A stretch of 22,048 nucleotides of DNA from Eikenella halliae (GTDB lineage: Bacteria; Pseudomonadota; Gammaproteobacteria; Burkholderiales; Neisseriaceae): positions 1 to 22,048 of the forward strand of contig NZ_LXSQ01000031.1 of NCBI RefSeq assembly GCF_001648475.1. Direction: 5' to 3'. The stretch's first letter is position 1. Every line of letters starts with the position of its first letter. The notes below the pieces were generated by a model. That model did not search any database, was not told where the DNA came from, and was given only the letters and a program-made list of their open reading frames with translations. The position numbers and the translations under genes were made by a program. This document shows positions 19,713-22,048 of this stretch, piece after piece.

Positions 19713-20560
19713 CAGTAAGTTACCGTCCCTTCAAACACCGTGGCCGCCGGCCCTGACATCAACACATGATTATCCGCCGCCCACTCAATCTGCAAATCGC
19801 CGCCCGGCAGGCTCACGCACACCGCGCCCTGCCGCGCCAGAAGCCCGGCTCGCATACCGGCCACCGCCGCCGCGCACGCGCCCGTGCCGCAGGCCTGGGT
19901 TTCACCCGTGCCGCGCTCAAACACACGCAGCCGGATATGGTGCGCATCCAGCACCTGCATAAAGCCCACGTTCACCCGCTCGGGAAACTGCGGATGCCGC
20001 TCCAGGCGCGCGCCCCATTCGGCTACCGGCGCATAGTGCACATCGTCCACCACCAGCACAGCATGCGGATTGCCCATATTCACACAGGAAAAACGCGCGC
20101 TTGCGCCATCCAAACCAATCTCGTGCCACAAGGCATCGGCAGCCTCGCCCGGCGCGGGCACAAACGGAATATCCGCCGCCGCCAAACGCGGCTCGCCCAT
20201 ATCCACCGTAACCAGGCCGTTTTCCTGCAAATTCAACACAATCAGCCCTTTGGCCGTAGCCACCTTGATGCGGTAGTTCCGGCTCAGGCCTTTTTCGTGC
20301 ACAAAACGGGCAAAACAGCGTGCACCGTTGCCGCACTGCTCCACCTCGCTGCCGTCTGCATTGAAAATACGGTAGCCAAACTCAGCCTCCGGCAGCGGCG
20401 GCGCTTCCACCAGCAACAGCTGGTCGAAACCAATACCCCGGTGGCGGTCTGCCCATTCGGCAATCGGCGCGGCAGCCGGATCAAAATGCTGGCCGATGCC
20501 GTCGATAACCATAAAATCATTGCCCAAACCGTGCATTTTGGTGAATTTCAATACAGCCAT
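19712..20560 (-). CDS. dapF: Diaminopimelate epimerase
   Basis: Cytosolic enzyme (282 aa) that converts LL- to meso-diaminopimelate, for lysine and peptidoglycan synthesis. It is a cofactor-free racemase with two catalytic cysteines: Cys76 in EQCGNGARC and Cys224 in QACGTGACA, matching Cys73 and Cys217 of the H. influenzae enzyme. The N-terminus FTKMHGLGNDF is invariant in the family. The ATG at 20560 is preferred over an in-frame ATG at 20584 because GGAGG lies 5 nt upstream and because the family begins just before FTKMHG. It heads a coupled three-gene unit with DUF484 and the membrane protein. A promoter candidate is at 20593-20621. Confidence 0.95.
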   Translation of the reverse strand: MAVLKFTKMHGLGNDFMVIDGIGQHFDPAAAPIAEWADRHRGIGFDQLLLVEAPPLPEAEFGYRIFNADGSEVEQCGNGARCFARFVHEKGLSRNYRIKVATAKGLIVLNLQENGLVTVDMGEPRLAAADIPFVPAPGEAADALWHEIGLDGASARFSCVNMGNPHAVLVVDDVHYAPVAEWGARLERHPQFPERVNVGFMQVLDAHHIRLRVFERGTGETQACGTGACAAAVAGMRAGLLARQGAVCVSLPGGDLQIEWAADNHVLMSGPAATVFEGTVTY

Positions 20561-20592
20561 CACGGCCTCCGCCGGCAGTTTCAAAGCGGGCT

Positions 20593-20621
20593 ATCATACC
20601 CAATCCCCGCCGCGAGTTAAA
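20593..20621 (-). promoter_or_regulatory. Candidate dapF promoter
   Basis: On the minus strand TTTAAC (20621-20616) and TATGAT (20598-20593) are spaced by 17 bp. The predicted start is about 25 nt upstream of the dapF ATG. Confidence 0.5.
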
Positions 20622-20853
20622 GCCGCGTTTCAACTTTCAGGTAGCCTTCCCGGCACAGGCTACCTGAAAATCAGCATAGCCATGCCATACGGCAAGATGC
20701 TTGTGTTTCCGGCAGACAGCTTGGTTTGAATCGCTCTTTTCAGGTAACCTCTCCCCTCCACCCAGGCTACCTGAAACCCCTCCTTCCCAACAAAACCGCA
20801 ACACAACCCGGCAAAACCCAACCCAAACCGCGCTTTCTTTACGCCCCTGCCCG

Positions 20854-20883
20854 TTATCGGCCAATGGCCAGATGCGCTATAAT
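20854..20883 (+). promoter_or_regulatory. Candidate lgt promoter
   Basis: A perfect TATAAT (20878-20883) lies 18 bp after a weak TTATCG (20854-20859). The predicted leader is about 24 nt. Confidence 0.5.
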
Positions 20884-20913
20884 GCGCCCTTTTGTTTTAG
20901 CCGCATTTTCCCT

Positions 20914-21783
20914 ATGTTGATCCATCCCGCTTTCAATCCCGTTATGCTCAAGCTCGGCCCACTCGCCATCCGCTGGTATGCCGTCAGCTATCTTGTCGGC
21001 TTTGCCCTGTTTATGTGGCTCGGGCGGCGGCGCATCCGCCAAGGCAACAGCGTGTTCACCACGCAAACCCTAGACGACTTCCTCACCTGGGGCATCATCG
21101 GCGTGATTGTGGGCGGGCGGCTGGGCTATGTGCTGTTTTACCAGCATGCCTACTATTTCGCCAATCCGCTGGAAATTATCAAAGTATGGCAGGGCGGCAT
21201 GTCGTTTCACGGCGGCTTCCTCGGCGTGGTAACCGCCGGCCTCCTGTTTGCCTACAAACATAAAATCAACCCACTCAAGCTGGCCGACTCCATCGCCCCG
21301 CTCACGCCATTAGGCTTTGCCGCCGTGCGCCTGGGCGGCAACTTTGTGAATGGCGAGCTCTGGGGGCGCGTCACCCGGCCGGATGCCTTCTGGGCCATGG
21401 GCTTTCCCCAAGCACATAGCGAAGACTTAAAACTGGCCACCGAGCAGCCGCAGCTGTGGGGGGCGATTTTCCAGCAATACGGCATGCTGCCGCGCCATCC
21501 CTCCCAGCTCTACCAATTTGCCCTGGAAGGCATTTTGCTGTTTGTGCTGCTGTGGTGGTTTTCCAAAAAACCACGCCCCACCGGCCAGGTAGTGAGCCTG
21601 TTCCTGCTCGGCTACGGCACCGCCCGCTTTATCGCCGAATTCGCCCGCGAGCCCGACGAATTCCTCGGCCTGCTCTATTTAAACTTCTCCATGGGCCAGT
21701 GGCTCAGCCTCCCCATGATCGCCTGCGGCCTGATCGGCTTCCTCTACTTCGGCCGGCGCAAGGCAGAACCGGCAAAGGATTAA
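20914..21783 (+). CDS. lgt: Prolipoprotein diacylglyceryl transferase
   Basis: Inner-membrane enzyme (289 aa) that transfers diacylglycerol from phosphatidylglycerol to the lipobox Cys of prolipoproteins, the first step of lipoprotein maturation. Family motifs are IRWYAVSY (about 20-27), GGRLGYVLFY, MSFHGGFLG with His99 (E. coli His103), the Lgt signature around Arg139 to Arg150 (E. coli Arg143 region) and RFIAEFAREPD near the C-terminus. Seven hydrophobic segments are expected. In the signature the usual GRxGNFINGE reads VRLGGNFVNGE: one extra Gly before the conserved Asn and Val for the preceding Gly. The ATG at 20914 fits the family start and lies about 24 nt after the predicted transcription start. 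Confidence 0.95.
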   Translation: MLIHPAFNPVMLKLGPLAIRWYAVSYLVGFALFMWLGRRRIRQGNSVFTTQTLDDFLTWGIIGVIVGGRLGYVLFYQHAYYFANPLEIIKVWQGGMSFHGGFLGVVTAGLLFAYKHKINPLKLADSIAPLTPLGFAAVRLGGNFVNGELWGRVTRPDAFWAMGFPQAHSEDLKLATEQPQLWGAIFQQYGMLPRHPSQLYQFALEGILLFVLLWWFSKKPRPTGQVVSLFLLGYGTARFIAEFAREPDEFLGLLYLNFSMGQWLSLPMIACGLIGFLYFGRRKAEPAKD

Positions 21784-21796
21784 ATCCCCGATTCAT

Positions 21797-21834
21797 AAAA
21801 GGCTACCTGAAAAACGGTTTTCAGGTAGCCTTTG
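21797..21834 (+). terminator. Terminator of lgt (inverted DUS pair)
   Basis: AGGCTACCTGAA (21800-21811) and TTCAGGTAGCCT (21820-21831), extended by A/T pairs to a stem of about 16 bp with an ACGG loop, followed by TTT. Confidence 0.85.
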
Positions 21835-21856
21835 GTTTTGCAGCAAGCCGTGCATC

Positions 21857-21921
21857 TATAGTGAATTATAGTGGATTAAAATAAGAATGGGGCAAGGCGG
21901 CGAGCCACAGACAAGTACAGA
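21857..21921. repeat. Nested, IS-interrupted Correia-type element
   Basis: TATAGTGAAT (21857-21866) is followed at once by a second element start, TATAGTGGATTAAAATAAGA (from 21867). The latter matches the subtype at 5061 and continues through the core motif GGGCAAGGCGGCGAGCC to 21921. There the IS630 element begins, at the TA of an ACAGATA core motif. The right half of the Correia element is missing in the window. Confidence 0.8.
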
Positions 21922-22048
21922 TATAGTAAATTAAAAACAAAATAGTACAATATTCAACTTTGAAGGTCTAACCATGGCATACTCTGCGGACTTAAGGAAC
22001 AAAGCTTTAAACTATTACGAACAATGCAAAAACATCAGCCAAACCGCA
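21922..22048 (+). mobile_element. IS630-type element, left end of a second copy (cut by window end)
   Basis: 127 bases identical to positions 1-127, including the left terminal repeat and the transposase start. The copy runs off the window in the same orientation as the first. Exact identity over exactly 127 bases up to the last base suggests that the window is a contig whose two ends overlap. Confidence 0.9.
21974..22048 (+). CDS. IS630 family transposase, 5' fragment (cut by window end)
   Basis: First 25 codons of the transposase orfA, identical to 53-127. The frame is open to the window edge; whether the full gene follows cannot be seen. Confidence 0.85.
   Translation, partial: MAYSADLRNKALNYYEQCKNISQTA

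Larger units (their letters stand above)
20561..20913. other. Divergent region dapF / lgt
   Basis: 353 bp without a gene. It contains promoter candidates in both directions and a cluster of four uptake sequences: perfect at 20636, 20657 and 20764, and a one-mismatch copy TTCAGGTAACCT at 20739-20750. Confidence 0.7.

Noticed and set aside
19766..20620. 284-codon plus-strand frame opposite dapF
   Set aside because: Shadow of dapF; His/Arg/Gln-rich and without motifs.
1..22048. Circular plasmid or integrated phage
   Set aside because: End identity is IS-based, and the genes are essential chromosomal functions; no replication, partition, phage or conjugation genes are present.
1..22048. CRISPR array, restriction, toxin-antitoxin or other defence system
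   Set aside because: The repeated units are 12-bp DUS and 67-106-bp Correia elements without regular spacers. None of the encoded proteins has defence-type motifs.

Overview
The window looks like chromosomal DNA of a Neisseriaceae species of the genus Eikenella. The main reason is about 35 perfect copies (counted by eye, both strands) of the 12-mer AGGCTACCTGAA. This is the Eikenella dialect of the neisserial DNA uptake sequence (DUS). Encoded proteins (CarA, IleS, Lgt, DapF, RNase E) are also of neisserial type. No meningococcal-type DUS (GCCGTCTGAA) was seen.

Layout from left to right. 1-905: complete IS630/Tc1-type insertion sequence with a -1 frameshifted transposase. 1096-2229: carA, preceded by a possible transcription attenuator. 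2450-4914 (minus): molybdate importer modA, then modB-modC, split by a Correia-type element. 5372-8129 (plus): sulfate/thiosulfate importer genes cysT-cysW-cysA, with overlapping ends. 8408-10377 (minus): rluC, a small unknown gene and a HAD phosphatase. 11081-13873: rne (RNase E), divergent from rluC with a long leader. 14375-17161: ileS. 17448-18128: unknown protein. 18248-18323: tRNA-Lys(CTT) with a near-consensus promoter and a terminator. 18418-20560 (minus): translationally coupled dapF, DUF484 gene and membrane-protein gene. 20914-21783: lgt. 21922-22048: the first 127 bp of the same IS again.

Most genes are housekeeping: pyrimidine/arginine precursor supply (carA), oxyanion uptake (mod, cys), RNA processing and modification (rne, rluC), translation (ileS, tRNA-Lys), lysine/peptidoglycan precursor synthesis (dapF) and lipoprotein maturation (lgt). 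Gene ends are repeatedly marked by inverted DUS pairs that form terminator-like hairpins.

The non-coding layer is the most unusual part. It holds four clear Correia-type miniature elements (67-106 bp), one interrupted copy and up to three decayed ones. Their TATAGT...ACTATA ends closely resemble the ends of the IS630 element, so that IS is a good candidate for the transposase source that mobilised them. The window ends share an exact 127-bp repeat inside the IS, so this is probably an assembly contig broken at, or looped through, an IS copy rather than a plasmid.
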